The notes beneath the pieces are model-generated. The model was not told where the DNA came from and did no database searches. It was given only the letters and a program-made list of their open reading frames with translations. A stretch of 23,773 nucleotides of DNA, from assembly GCF_000302455.1 (NCBI RefSeq), contig NZ_AMPO01000015.1, forward strand, positions 1-23,773, in the 5' to 3' direction. Both the position numbers and the translations under genes were made by a program. Positions 1-11,124 of this stretch are shown here, one piece after another. Numbering within the stretch: the first letter of the stretch is position 1; the number at the start of each line of letters is the position of its first letter. This DNA is from Methanobacterium formicicum DSM 3637 (GTDB lineage: Archaea; Methanobacteriota; Methanobacteria; Methanobacteriales; Methanobacteriaceae).

Positions 1-219
1 CTTCGGCCGAGTTGTTTAGTCTGCGGTTTCCAACGTCCGATGGCATTAATTTCAGTGCACCTCTATTGTATGCGTTTTTTGTATGCTGGAGTTGTTGTTC
101 TAGTCAGGTGTATTCAGTTAGGGTGAAAGTGTGCGTGCATTACATACTTTTATGCATGATGTGATGTCTTGTGTAGTAAGTATTCTTTAATTCATTTATC
201 CATTTCATATGTTCATATT
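1..219 (+). other. 23S-5S rRNA spacer, possibly with the last bases of 23S rRNA
   Basis: This stretch lies directly upstream of the 5S rRNA gene and holds no plausible protein gene. The opening bases (CTTCGGCCGA) would fit the extreme 3' end of an archaeal 23S rRNA, but too little is present to prove it. Archaeal rRNA operons of this group are ordered 16S, tRNA-Ala, 23S, 5S, so the 23S gene is expected just left of the window. The rest is GT-rich transcribed spacer with short inverted repeats. The 23S boundary cannot be fixed from here. Confidence 0.5.
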
Positions 220-220
220 G

Positions 221-343
<123 letters not shown>

Positions 344-490
344 ATTCATATTTATCTAAGCATAAAATGTTTTATTTATTTGGCATAGAGTTTTTTACAG
401 TATATTAGGTAGTTGATTTCCATTTTTTGGATTTTGATTATTTTTTTTATCTTAGATTGTTCTATGTTTGTGTGTGTGTTTTATGTTTAA

Positions 491-752
491 CCCCATTCGT
501 CCCCTCATTTATTGTGAGGGGATCCCCCCTTTATGTTGACCCCTCCCTTTGTGGAGGGATCACCCCCCTCCCCTTCACCTATGGTGGAGGGGAACCCCCC
601 TCTTATTGTTGTTATTTAATAAAATTCTTTAAATATAATATTCACCCCTTTATTAATCCCCTTTCTATTTATGAAAGGGGATTTACCCCCCTACAGATTC
701 ATGTTTAACCCCCGTCCCTTCCACTCCCTTTTTGTGGAGGGGACACCCCCCT
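491..752. repeat. Array of five hairpins, each followed by a C6T box
   Basis: Five inverted repeats follow one another: arms 501-507/515-521 (CCCCTCA/TGAGGGG), 541-546/553-558 (CCCTCC/GGAGGG), 570-579/583-592 (CCCCTTCACC/GGTGGAGGGG), 658-665/673-680 (CCCCTTTC/GAAAGGGG) and 716-724/734-742 (CCCTTCCAC/GTGGAGGGG). Each is followed within 2-5 bases by CCCCCCT or, after hairpin 4, CCCCCCTA. Arm sequences differ between copies while pairing is kept, including two G-T pairs. Loops are short and T-rich, and the third is only three bases. The spacing is uneven because about 57 AT-rich bases separate copies 3 and 4. Function unknown. Confidence 0.8.
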
Positions 753-760
753 CTTAACTT

Positions 761-800
761 ATTCTCTCACTAGATGGATTATTCTCTCACTAGATGGATT
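761..800. repeat. Perfect 20-bp tandem duplication
   Basis: ATTCTCTCACTAGATGGATT occurs twice head to tail (761-780 and 781-800). A decayed third copy begins at 801 (TTCTCACCTAGATTGATG). It is non-coding and lies just after the hairpin array. Confidence 0.9.
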
Positions 801-1062
801 TTCTCACCTAGATTGATGTGATTAAACATAATCAGATTTTTCTGGATGTTTACATTATTTATTTAAATCAGTTTATTTTCCTTGAATTCCTCTAATATTT
901 ATCATAAATATATGTTAATCATTAATTTCACAAAACACATCATTATATTAAAAAATATTCAAAAAAGATAAATCAAATGTAATTATTTGGCAAACAATTT
1001 CATTATAAAACATATGGATATAAAGGATTAATTACATATCCAAATAAGTTCAATGTCATATC

Positions 1063-1073
1063 TTTATAGACTT
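1063..1073 (+). promoter_or_regulatory. TATA-like element before the structured island
   Basis: TTTATAGA (1063-1070) resembles an archaeal TATA box, which would place transcription start near 1090-1095. However, the same 11 bases (TTTATAGACTT) recur at 1228-1238, on the other side of the GC-rich island, so this may instead be one half of a flanking direct repeat. Confidence 0.3.
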
Positions 1074-1074
1074 G

Positions 1075-1217
<143 letters not shown>

Positions 1218-1383
1218 AAATTCCATTTTTATAGACTTAGTTAATATCTAATAAAATTTACAATACTCTCATTAAATCAATCATCAACAATTATTCTGAT
1301 TTTTTATCCTTTCAATCATCACAATGATCATTTTTTAAGTATTTTTTAAAAAGCCTCTATTTTTTTAAACTTTCTCAGTATTT

Positions 1384-2007
1384 CTAAACTTTTCTCGGTT
1401 TTTTAAGCTTTTCTATTATTTCTAAACAGTCCTTCCCTTTGGGAAGAATAATAGTCCCTTCATCTTCATCTCCCAACTCAAGAAAACAATCATTAATATA
1501 AAAAAATCCAGTTAAGGCTGCAATTGCTGCATCCAGTTCATGTTCAGTGGGGTTTGGAGGAAGATGAAAACAGTTTTCCAAATCTTTTTCCAGATTTTCC
1601 CAATTCAACATCTTCCCAGCTGTGCGTGGATGGGTTTCCTTAAGTTGAAATTTACCTGAAAGAGTACTGGCCAGACCAACACCCCTCAAGGTGAGCATCT
1701 TCATTCCAGTAAATGTCAAAGGTAGAACTGAACCGTAACGACGTATTTCACGTTCTGATTGGCGGAAATGACCTCCAACTGCACATTCACATTCCTTTTC
1801 CAGACAGCAGCGCCCTTTTGGTAATGATAAAGGGGCATCAATTACAATTAAAGAAGGCTGTACCCTGTCAATTGTTCCTAAAATTTCCTCATCTGTGTAC
1901 AGTGTACCCATATCCATCTCATACCCTCTACTTTCATCTGCATTTAAAATGCATATCCCAGTGGGATTATCCACCTTGCCAGCTAGATCTATGCCCATAA
2001 TTTTCAT
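1384..2007 (-). CDS. DUF429 family protein (RNase H-fold, predicted nuclease)
   Basis: The 207-residue protein opens with GIDLAGKxxNPTGICIL (residues 5-20), the first strand and acidic residue (Asp7) of the DUF429 fold. It carries IDAPLSLP (about 57-64) with a second conserved Asp. A Cys-rich stretch follows (about 67-76, CCLEKECEC), then REIRRYGSVLPLTFTGMKML, and ETHPRTAGKML (about 124-134). The family is known from comparative analysis to resemble RuvC/YqgF RNase H-like nucleases; its substrate is not established. The start at 2007 has an AGGA element about 12 bases upstream; a second ATG three codons in is possible. Its neighbour (2276) is divergent, so it is probably transcribed alone. 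Family assignment is firm, activity is inferred. Confidence 0.85.
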   Translation of the reverse strand: MKIMGIDLAGKVDNPTGICILNADESRGYEMDMGTLYTDEEILGTIDRVQPSLIVIDAPLSLPKGRCCLEKECECAVGGHFRQSEREIRRYGSVLPLTFTGMKMLTLRGVGLASTLSGKFQLKETHPRTAGKMLNWENLEKDLENCFHLPPNPTEHELDAAIAALTGFFYINDCFLELGDEDEGTIILPKGKDCLEIIEKLKKPRKV

Positions 2008-2275
2008 AGTTTTAAATTCCTGCTCTTATATTGGGGAGTGGTGTGTTTTCCTTATTGCATGGGTATATGTTCCTAGGATTATTTTAGATTGTGTAGTATG
2101 ATTCGATATGTTTACAATTTATCCCTCAATTTTTATTCTTCTAATCTAATTTTCATTCCTTCAAAAATTTTTCTTTAATAAATTTTAATATAATTATATA
2201 GTTTTTTAATTACAAAAATAACAGTAAATCTGACTAAAAAGAATTCCTGGCATTAACTTAGAGGTTGGTTTACAG

Positions 2276-2740
2276 ATGAATAAAACACTACTAATCATAA
2301 TTATCCTGATGGTACTGGTAGCTGCAGCGGGGGTTTTCTACCAGCAACAATCAGAAAACAGGCAGAAAAGTAAACTGGTTGCACTGGTGGATCAGGCAGT
2401 AGAGCTTATAGAATCACAGGGGGAAGCAGGGTTCCCAGAGCTTCGTAGTTCTTCCTGGGTTCATAATGACAGTTATGTTTTTGTGTGGAGATTAGATGGT
2501 GTCCGAGTAGTTTACCCTCCAGATCCAAGTGGTGAAGGTAAAAACATGACAGATCTACTGGACTCCCAGGGAAAACCCATAGGAAAACTATTTATCCAAA
2601 CTGCAGAGAATGGAAATGGTTGGGTAGATTACATGTGGCCTAAACCAGGGGAAAAAACACCTTCCCTGAAGGTAACCTACATAAAAAGAGCACAATACCA
2701 GAATCAAACTTATCTGGTGGGTTCAGGGGTTTATATTTAA
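2276..2740 (+). CDS. Membrane-anchored single-Cache (sCache_2) domain protein
   Basis: The 154-residue protein has an uncleaved N-terminal membrane anchor (residues about 4-22, ILMVLVAAAGVFYQQQ). A single extracytoplasmic Cache domain follows. Recognisable family signatures are YVFVWRLDGVRVVYPPDP (about 68-85), GKNMTDLLDSQGKPIGKLFI (about 88-107), GNGWVDYMWPKPGEKTPSLKVTYIK and a terminal YLVGSGVYI. Cache domains usually sense small extracellular ligands such as carboxylates for chemoreceptors or histidine kinases. Here no signalling domain is attached, so it is a stand-alone binding protein of unknown partner. The start is supported by GAGGTTGG about 8 bases upstream of the ATG. Both flanking genes are on the other strand. 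Confidence 0.85.
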   Translation: MNKTLLIIIILMVLVAAAGVFYQQQSENRQKSKLVALVDQAVELIESQGEAGFPELRSSSWVHNDSYVFVWRLDGVRVVYPPDPSGEGKNMTDLLDSQGKPIGKLFIQTAENGNGWVDYMWPKPGEKTPSLKVTYIKRAQYQNQTYLVGSGVYI

Positions 2741-2891
2741 TTTTATTATTATTAAAACCCTTATTCCCATTGATTATTTCCTTTATCCCTTAATTTATTT
2801 TAGAATTTCCTGAAAGTCTAATTATCCTCCTGTTAAATTCAACATTCTCCCTTTCCATGGGGGAATTCAAACTAAAACCTTTACTGCAAAA

Positions 2892-5239
<2,348 letters not shown>

Positions 5240-6067
5240 ATGGAATTAGTTGTCTACATATTGATTCTTCTCTTCACTGGCGCATTTGTAGGATTTGCTT
5301 CGGGTCTACTGGGGATTGGTGGTGGTTTTATTATGGTGCCAGTTCAGTTCTTCCTGCTCACTGCCCTGGGTTCTGATCCTGACACCGCCCTCAGAGTGGC
5401 ATTTGCCACCAGTCTGGCTGTGATTTTACCAACCGCCCTAAGTGGGGCCCTGGGGCACTGGCGCCGCGGAGCAGTTATGGTTGTCCCTGCAATCCTCCTG
5501 GGACTAACTGGATTAGTGGGTGGTATTTTTGGTGCAGGAATATCCAGTTACACTCCTGCTGCAATATTAAGTTTTATATTTGGGTTACTGGCACTGGGTA
5601 GTGCCTTGTGGATGTTAATGTCACGATATCCGGATATAAACGAAAAACCATCAAACTCCAAAGAGTCCTACCTTTTCTGGGGGTTTTTGGGAGGTTTTTC
5701 CTCAGGACTCCTGGGGATTGGTGGTGGAGTGGTCATGGTACCGTTACTGAACATTCTCCTGAAATTCCCAATTCACAAGGCCATCGGAACATCCACTGCA
5801 TTTATTATATTCGCGTCCATCGGTGGAATCATAACCTACATCTTCACAGGTATGAACGCCACTGGTTTACCTCCCTACTCAGTGGGATATGTTAGTTTAA
5901 TACAGTTCGTGGCTTTAGCAGGTACCAGTATTCCAATGGCCCGAGTTGGAGTTAGAGCTGCCCATAAACTACCGGATAAAGAGTTAAAATATCTATTTGC
6001 AGCCCTTTTAATTTACATTGCTTTGAAGATGATGGGAGTATTTCAATGGCTGAATTTACCTCTTTAA
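5240..6067 (+). CDS. TauE/SafE (TSUP) family membrane permease
   Basis: The 275-residue protein has about eight membrane segments in two homologous halves. Each half begins with the family signature: GFASGLLGIGGGFIMVP (residues about 19-35) and GFSSGLLGIGGGVVMVP (about 151-167). A basic loop (GALGHWRRGAV) follows in the first half and a hydrophilic linker (about 131-143) joins the halves. TSUP proteins export or import sulfur-containing or organic anions such as sulfite, sulfoacetate or taurine-derived compounds. The substrate cannot be read from the sequence. It is an isolated gene, convergent with the U32 gene only 19 bases downstream. The Shine-Dalgarno match (AAGGAATGG) is weak. Confidence 0.9.
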   Translation: MELVVYILILLFTGAFVGFASGLLGIGGGFIMVPVQFFLLTALGSDPDTALRVAFATSLAVILPTALSGALGHWRRGAVMVVPAILLGLTGLVGGIFGAGISSYTPAAILSFIFGLLALGSALWMLMSRYPDINEKPSNSKESYLFWGFLGGFSSGLLGIGGGVVMVPLLNILLKFPIHKAIGTSTAFIIFASIGGIITYIFTGMNATGLPPYSVGYVSLIQFVALAGTSIPMARVGVRAAHKLPDKELKYLFAALLIYIALKMMGVFQWLNLPL

Positions 6068-6086
6068 TGTGGGATTCACAATCCAA

Positions 6087-8978
6087 TTAAGGATCATCAT
6101 GCACACCCCTCAGGAAGTTCCCAGTGGTAATTCCTCCATTGGATATCTTTTTAACCTGGTTTTTGAGGGAATTTAACTTAGTCTTCAGCTTCGGGTCATG
6201 GGCTATGGTTAAATCCAGTGCTTTTTGGTAGAGTGATACTGTGGTGTGAGCATAATCTGCGGGTTTATTCCGGGAATCAATAACCAGACTGTTGAAACCC
6301 ATTCCCTTGAGTTGATGGATGTGATCAACAAGGCATAGTTCCACTGAATTTGAGATATGGGTCCGGCACTCAGCATCAATTTCAACCGGAAATATCCTGT
6401 TTTTAAAATCTTTTATTCCTAAAAATGAGTAAGGTGAATCTTTAAAGTTTTTAACAATATCTTTATCTTTAAGCCCACATAGAAGACAGTCTTCACTCAC
6501 CAAAGCCTCTAAATTTCCCTGAACTAAAAATTCCAGTTGACAATAAGCATCATAATTTTTTATCTGTGAAACCACCATTTTCAACTCTTTCTGGGATAGT
6601 TCCGGAGATAGGGTAATGCTTTTCAAAACAGGTTTAATTTTGGAATACTCATCTTTGGAATACTCATCTTTGGAATACTCATCTTTGGAATACTCATCTT
6701 TGGAATACTCATCTTTGGAATACTCATCTTTGGAATACTCATCTTCAGAAGGCTCGTTTTTGAATGGTTCCTCTTTGGAACATAGTTCACTTGCAGCCAT
6801 ATGGTTCCAGATGTTTAAACCAGCAGAACCATGCATATTAATTGAACCAGGAGTGTTTTTTATGGCCCAAATGGCACCGGTACCACCAACCATCACTCCT
6901 TGGATTGTTTTTTCAGGTAAAATATTTAAAAGGTTTATTGCGCCTTTAATGAATTTTCTATTGGTAATTTCGGGCCATTTCCATACTAAACTGGAATTAT
7001 ATTCCTGGCAGAGATTTGCTGCTTCCATCAAAGACAGGCCCACCATTTCAAAATAAGTATCATAATCATTGCTATGTTTTAAGCAGGGAAGTGGGCCTTT
7101 AAATTTCTTATTACCTTCAATATCTATTTTTGGCTGGAAATAAATTCTTTTACAACCTGCTTGAAGAGCAGCTTTCATTGAAGAGATACAATCTACGTAG
7201 ATGGCCAGATTAATTAATTTAAATGGTCTTTCCTCAGCTAAATCAGCAGGGGTCAAATTAGCTACGTTTACAGATTCTCTGGTAGAAACATCTTCATCCT
7301 TACTGTTATTCCCGGTGGGGGTTTCTAAGTTGACTTTTTTTAATTGAACCAGCTGGTTCTGTGTTAATTTAATTTCTTCTGATGATGGCCTACCAGTATC
7401 TAATATTTTTTCGGTAATTTTTTCCAGAATCTGTCTCCGAAGACGATTCAAATTACCAATGGATGTGAATAAATCTCCCGGATAATTCAGGGATATGTCC
7501 CGAATAATAAAGGGAGTGCCACCTGTTTTTTCTAACTGTTTTTTAATGGTCTCAGGGGATAATGGCCGGTTTATTGCCTTTTCCATTTCAAAATCTGCTT
7601 CAAAACTAATGTCAACGCTTTTTCCCCATGAGGGTGTTGCATTGACTCTGATTAGGGGAACCAGTTCTTTGTTCCAGGCCATATGAATATCCACAGGAAT
7701 CCTGTTGGGTAACTGGGGGTTATTTACCATTTCATCAGCCCCATCAACCATGGATTTCCTACGGGTTATATAAACATTACTTCCTATTTCAACCCGTTTT
7801 CTGAGTTTTAACATTAAATTATCATTTTTCACACTGGGGGAATGTTCAAGGATAGTTCCCCATAATTTATGAGATTTTTCCCCATTTTGAGGTTGTTTAA
7901 AGAGAATTCCATCTCCTTTTTCAGGCTTAACTCTTGTTCTGGTTTTAATAATAGTTTCGTTACTGGTTTTATTGTAACTTGCCACCTTTCCCAGGTATAA
8001 ACCTCTATTACCGGGATTACTTCTTCCCATCATTGAGTTGTAGGATGCACCCATCATCCATCCTTTGGTTAAACCCCGGTTAAAGGACATTTTAAGTTTT
8101 GAAATCTCAGCCTCCCTCACTCTCCATTTTCCCTTTGATATCAAATCCAGTGCATCCCGGTATATTTTAACTACACTGGCCACGTACTCGGGGGGCTTCA
8201 TTCTACCCTCGATTTTTATAGAATCAATGGGTGCTGCTGATATCTGGTCTAGATGGGAATAAATTGCAAGATCCCTTGTTGAAAGAAGATAATGGTCCTT
8301 TAGGGGAATTTCTTCTCCCTCTTTGTATTTTCCGTATTTATCTACCTTTCCCTTAATTAACTGGTATTGTTTACGGCAGGGTTGGGCGCACATCCCGCGG
8401 TTACCACTTCTACCCCCTATAAATGATGAAAGGAAGCATTGGCCAGAATAAGAATAGCATATTGCCCCGTGGGCAAACACTTCCAGTTCTATTTTTTTTG
8501 GAAGCTGACTTGCGGTTTTTACAATGTCTTGTATGGACATTTCCCTGGCAAGAACCACCCTTTTAAAACCATTTTCTGCAGCCCAGTTCACACCCTGGGG
8601 ATTGTGTATGGTCATTTGGGTAGAGCTGTGCAGGTTAAGATCCGGTACCAGTTGCCTGGCCAGTCTGGCCACACCCAGATCCTGCACAATGATGGCATCT
8701 GCTCCCAAACTGTAAAGCTTTAAAAGATTTTCACCCACCATGGGAAGTTCTGATTCCTTTATCAGGGTGTTTACAGTCACGTAAACTCTAACACCACGTA
8801 AATGAGCGTATTCTATGGCCTGTTCCATTTCGTTCAGACTAAAATTACGGGCAAATTGCCTGGCACCGAACCGCTTACCAGAAAGGTAAACAGCATCTGC
8901 TCCAGCATTGACACCAGCTTTCAGGGATTCGATAGAACCCGCCGGGGCTAAAAGTTCGGGTATATTGGTTTGAGACAT
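6087..8978 (-). CDS. U32 family peptidase with DUF3656-type C-terminal part
   Basis: The 963-residue protein begins with the U32 opening PELLAPAGSIESLKAGVNAGADAVYLSGKRFGARQFA (cited as a motif at residues 7-44). It continues through an alpha/beta-barrel-like region (VYVTVNTL, ADAIIVQDLG, HSSTQMTIHN). The conserved cysteine cluster is at Cys174, Cys181, Cys197 and Cys201 (CYSYSGQC and GMCAQPC), which in U32 hydroxylases such as TrhP/RlhA is linked to Fe-S binding or tRNA/rRNA modification. A second, diverged barrel-like half occupies the C-terminal part and ends with the family-like VSLYQKALDL. A hydrophilic insert of seven identical DEYSK units lies at about residues 745-780. RNA modification is as likely as proteolysis for this family. 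It stands alone between convergent and divergent neighbours. Confidence 0.9.
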   Translation of the reverse strand: MSQTNIPELLAPAGSIESLKAGVNAGADAVYLSGKRFGARQFARNFSLNEMEQAIEYAHLRGVRVYVTVNTLIKESELPMVGENLLKLYSLGADAIIVQDLGVARLARQLVPDLNLHSSTQMTIHNPQGVNWAAENGFKRVVLAREMSIQDIVKTASQLPKKIELEVFAHGAICYSYSGQCFLSSFIGGRSGNRGMCAQPCRKQYQLIKGKVDKYGKYKEGEEIPLKDHYLLSTRDLAIYSHLDQISAAPIDSIKIEGRMKPPEYVASVVKIYRDALDLISKGKWRVREAEISKLKMSFNRGLTKGWMMGASYNSMMGRSNPGNRGLYLGKVASYNKTSNETIIKTRTRVKPEKGDGILFKQPQNGEKSHKLWGTILEHSPSVKNDNLMLKLRKRVEIGSNVYITRRKSMVDGADEMVNNPQLPNRIPVDIHMAWNKELVPLIRVNATPSWGKSVDISFEADFEMEKAINRPLSPETIKKQLEKTGGTPFIIRDISLNYPGDLFTSIGNLNRLRRQILEKITEKILDTGRPSSEEIKLTQNQLVQLKKVNLETPTGNNSKDEDVSTRESVNVANLTPADLAEERPFKLINLAIYVDCISSMKAALQAGCKRIYFQPKIDIEGNKKFKGPLPCLKHSNDYDTYFEMVGLSLMEAANLCQEYNSSLVWKWPEITNRKFIKGAINLLNILPEKTIQGVMVGGTGAIWAIKNTPGSINMHGSAGLNIWNHMAASELCSKEEPFKNEPSEDEYSKDEYSKDEYSKDEYSKDEYSKDEYSKDEYSKIKPVLKSITLSPELSQKELKMVVSQIKNYDAYCQLEFLVQGNLEALVSEDCLLCGLKDKDIVKNFKDSPYSFLGIKDFKNRIFPVEIDAECRTHISNSVELCLVDHIHQLKGMGFNSLVIDSRNKPADYAHTTVSLYQKALDLTIAHDPKLKTKLNSLKNQVKKISNGGITTGNFLRGVHDDP
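6640..6744. repeat. Seven perfect copies of a 15-bp coding minisatellite
   Basis: TTGGAATACTCATCT is repeated head to tail seven times without a single base change (6640-6654 through 6730-6744), followed by a decayed unit. On the minus strand it encodes (DEYSK)7 inside the U32 protein. The 15-bp period keeps the frame whatever the copy number. Absence of synonymous differences points to recent expansion by slippage. Confidence 0.95.
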
Positions 8979-9115
8979 GTGTCCTCGGGTAATGGAGTGG
9001 TTTAAATACGGGATAATTCAAATAACTGTTTATAATTAGTATTATTCCTTATACTATTGTATGGATAAAGGGTATAATAAAATTTTAATAATTGAAATAT
9101 ATAATAAGTAATCTC

Positions 9116-9121
9116 AGGTGA
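9116..9121 (+). promoter_or_regulatory. Ribosome binding site that fixes the start at 9127
   Basis: AGGTGA, complementary to the archaeal 16S 3' end, sits five bases before ATG 9127. The in-frame GTG at 9118 lies inside this element and so is unlikely to be the start codon. Confidence 0.75.
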
Positions 9122-9126
9122 GCAGT

Positions 9127-9414
9127 ATGGAAACAGAACAGCTTTTAAAAACCTTGAAGATAGTGGTAGTCCTGGCACTTATCATTGGAGTGATAGGGGC
9201 ACTGTTTTACCTGGTTTACGGTTTCGCCATCCTATGGCAGGCAATGGCCGCAGGTATTATCACTGGATTTTTACTGATTCTGGTCATTATTTTTTTAGGT
9301 TTGGCTATTTATTTATGGCTGAAACTGGCACTCCTTAAAAGAGAACTTGGAAAATGCAGGGAAGAGCTAAAAATCGCCAGAAACTCCAAAAAAACTGATG
9401 ATGAAAGTCAATAA
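9127..9414 (+). CDS. Small two-helix membrane protein with charged C-terminal tail
   Basis: The protein has 95 residues from ATG 9127, chosen because of the Shine-Dalgarno AGGTGA five bases upstream. It has a short N-terminus (METEQLLKTLK), a membrane helix at about residues 9-31 (VVVLALIIGVIGALFYLVYGF), and a second at about 38-63 (AAGIITGFLLILVIIFLGLAIYLW). A basic, helical cytoplasmic tail follows (LKRELGKCREELKIARNSKK) that could form a short coiled coil. I do not recognise the family. The preceding U32 gene is divergent (148 bases away) and a 359-base gap follows, so it is a single-gene unit. Function unknown. Confidence 0.7.
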   Translation: METEQLLKTLKIVVVLALIIGVIGALFYLVYGFAILWQAMAAGIITGFLLILVIIFLGLAIYLWLKLALLKRELGKCREELKIARNSKKTDDESQ

Positions 9415-9773
9415 TTTAGGATATATTTGGGATAAACACATCAGTATCTTAAAGCAAATTGAGTTAGTTAATTAATTAGTTTCTTAATTGAATTAATTTA
9501 GGAAATAGAATTGATTTTGATAAATATAGAATTATTTAAATAAAACAGAATTGATTTAGTATGGAAAATTAGTAGAATAAATGAATTAGTTTAGAATTAT
9601 AGTTAATCTCAAAATAAATAAGATAATCTCAAAATAACAATTTAGTTTAGCTATTAAATTTATGAAATTTACTCTCCTTAAACAGAATAGTCTTAATTAA
9701 ACACCATTTTATATTGAAGGACCGATACAAATTCTTTAAATGAACATTTACTTTATGAGGATCGAGTGTTATC
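9415..9773. other. AT-rich gap with decayed short repeats
   Basis: The 359 bases hold no gene. GAATTGATTT or close variants (AGAATTGATTTTGA, AGAATTATTTAA, AGAATTGATTTAG, AGAATTATAG) recur about every 19-27 bases between 9509 and 9603. AATCTCAAAATAA occurs twice, 20 bases apart (9605-9617 and 9625-9637). This looks like a worn tandem array. The promoter of the following prenyltransferase should lie in the last 100 bases; its ribosome site is probably GAGGATC near 9757. Confidence 0.55.
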
Positions 9774-10610
9774 ATGAACCCCTATCTGGAGATATTGCGA
9801 CCTGGAAATGCAATCATGGCAGTAATTGCCATTTTTTTAATGGCAGTAATTAGTGGTAAATTCACATTAGAAGCCTTGATGGCTGCGGTAGTGGTGTTTG
9901 TAGTTACCGGGGCAGGAAACAGTATCAACGATTATTTTGATCATAAAATTGATGCAATAAACAAACCAGAACGGCCCATTCCTTCCGGACGAATTTCTCT
10001 AAAAACCGCGTTAATCTACTCGATTTCACTATTTGTCCTGGGAATAATCCTGGCATTCCTTATAAACTTGCTATTGGGTATAATTGCACTTTTAAGTTCT
10101 ATTTTAATGATCTTTTATGCCCGTGATCTTAAAACAAAATGTTTAATTGGAAACCTGAGCATTTCATTTTTAACCGGGTTATGTTTTGTTTTTGGGGGCA
10201 TAGCTGTGAATGAAATAGTAGTCTCTATTTATCTGGGTTTCTTTGCCTTCCTGATGACCATGGCCCGGGAGATCGTCAAGGACATGGAAGATGTGGAAGG
10301 GGATAAACTGGAGGGTGCTGCAACACTCCCCATACTCCACGGCATGAGAATTTCATCCATTCTGGCAGCAATCTTCATGATATTGGCTAGTGTGGGAAGT
10401 CCTTTGTTATATTTCATGGGTATTTTCAGCATCTTTTATTTACCAGTGCTGTGTTTGGCCATTGTAATCTTCCTGTATTGTGCCCTGTCCATATTAAAGG
10501 ATCAATCCTCTGAAAATGCTGGTAAAGTCTCTAAAAGAATTAAATTAGGTATGACCATAACATTTGTGGCCTTTGCAGTGGGATCTCCATTTTTAGCAAC
10601 ACTACTGTAA
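9774..10610 (+). CDS. (S)-2,3-di-O-geranylgeranylglyceryl phosphate synthase (UbiA family)
   Basis: This 278-residue integral membrane prenyltransferase adds the second geranylgeranyl chain to geranylgeranylglyceryl phosphate, a core step of archaeal ether-lipid synthesis. The first aspartate motif is NDYFDHKID (residues 52-60, Asp53/Asp56/Asp60) followed by KPERPIPSG. The second is REIVKDMEDVEGD (166-178, Asp171/Asp174/Asp178). These bind the prenyl diphosphate through Mg2+. YARDLK (116-121) and about eight or nine membrane segments fit the UbiA fold. Length and the opening NPYLEILRPGNAIMA match archaeal family members. It is transcribed alone, with the VOC gene convergent 17 bases downstream. 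Confidence 0.93.
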   Translation: MNPYLEILRPGNAIMAVIAIFLMAVISGKFTLEALMAAVVVFVVTGAGNSINDYFDHKIDAINKPERPIPSGRISLKTALIYSISLFVLGIILAFLINLLLGIIALLSSILMIFYARDLKTKCLIGNLSISFLTGLCFVFGGIAVNEIVVSIYLGFFAFLMTMAREIVKDMEDVEGDKLEGAATLPILHGMRISSILAAIFMILASVGSPLLYFMGIFSIFYLPVLCLAIVIFLYCALSILKDQSSENAGKVSKRIKLGMTITFVAFAVGSPFLATLL

Positions 10611-10626
10611 ATTAACATATTTTTAT

Positions 10627-11100
10627 TTATTGCTCGTCATGTGCCTGTTTTAGTTTCTTTATATCCAGTTTATTCATCTGCATCATGGCTTGCATTACTC
10701 TCTGGGATTTTTCAGGGTCAGGGTCATTCATGAGCTCCTCTAAAACAGTGGGAACGATCTGCCATGACAGATTGTACTTATCTTTAACCCATCCTGGGCC
10801 CTGTTCTTCTCCCCCTTCGGATAACTTTTCCCATAACTCATCTACCTCTTCTTGTGTTTCACATTTAACGAAAAAGGATATGGCTGGTGTGAATGTGTAT
10901 TGTGGGCCCCCGTTTAGTGCATAAAATTCCTGCCTTTCAAGCTGGAATGCCACGGACATTACACTCCCCTCTGGTGCAGGCCCTCCCTTTCCATAATGCA
11001 TAATGTTTGTAACTTCCGAATTTTCAAATATAGATATATAAAAATTAGCTGCTTCCTCAGCTTTACCATCAAACCACAAAAATGGGGTTATTTTTTGCAT
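10627..11100 (-). CDS. VOC superfamily protein, PhnB / 3-demethylubiquinone-methyltransferase-like
   Basis: The 157-residue protein begins ITPFLWFDGKAEEAANFYISIFENSEV (motif at residues 4-30). GSVMSVAFQLERQEFYALNGGP and FTPAISFFVKCETQEEVDELWEKLSEGG follow. The C-terminal GWVKDKYNLSWQIVP and PEKSQRVMQAMMQMNKLDI are typical of the PF06983-type domain. The canonical metal-binding residues of glyoxalases are not conserved in this subgroup and its reaction is unknown; the name involving ubiquinone is historical, and methanogens lack ubiquinone. A strong GGAGGGGAG lies just upstream of ATG 11100. It is the last of three small minus-strand genes of bacterial type. Confidence 0.88.
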   Translation of the reverse strand: MQKITPFLWFDGKAEEAANFYISIFENSEVTNIMHYGKGGPAPEGSVMSVAFQLERQEFYALNGGPQYTFTPAISFFVKCETQEEVDELWEKLSEGGEEQGPGWVKDKYNLSWQIVPTVLEELMNDPDPEKSQRVMQAMMQMNKLDIKKLKQAHDEQ

Positions 11101-11124
11101 ATTCTCCCCTCCATATTTTTTTTA

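Noticed and set aside
427..708. Plus-strand open frame of 93 codons
   Set aside because: It runs through the hairpin array, its translation is low-complexity Pro/Phe/Tyr-rich text, and there is no ribosome site or family match.
6616..7056. Plus-strand open frame with (LEYSS)n repeats
   Set aside because: It is the complement of the 15-bp repeat and surrounding U32 coding sequence; the minus-strand frame has the conserved U32 domains.
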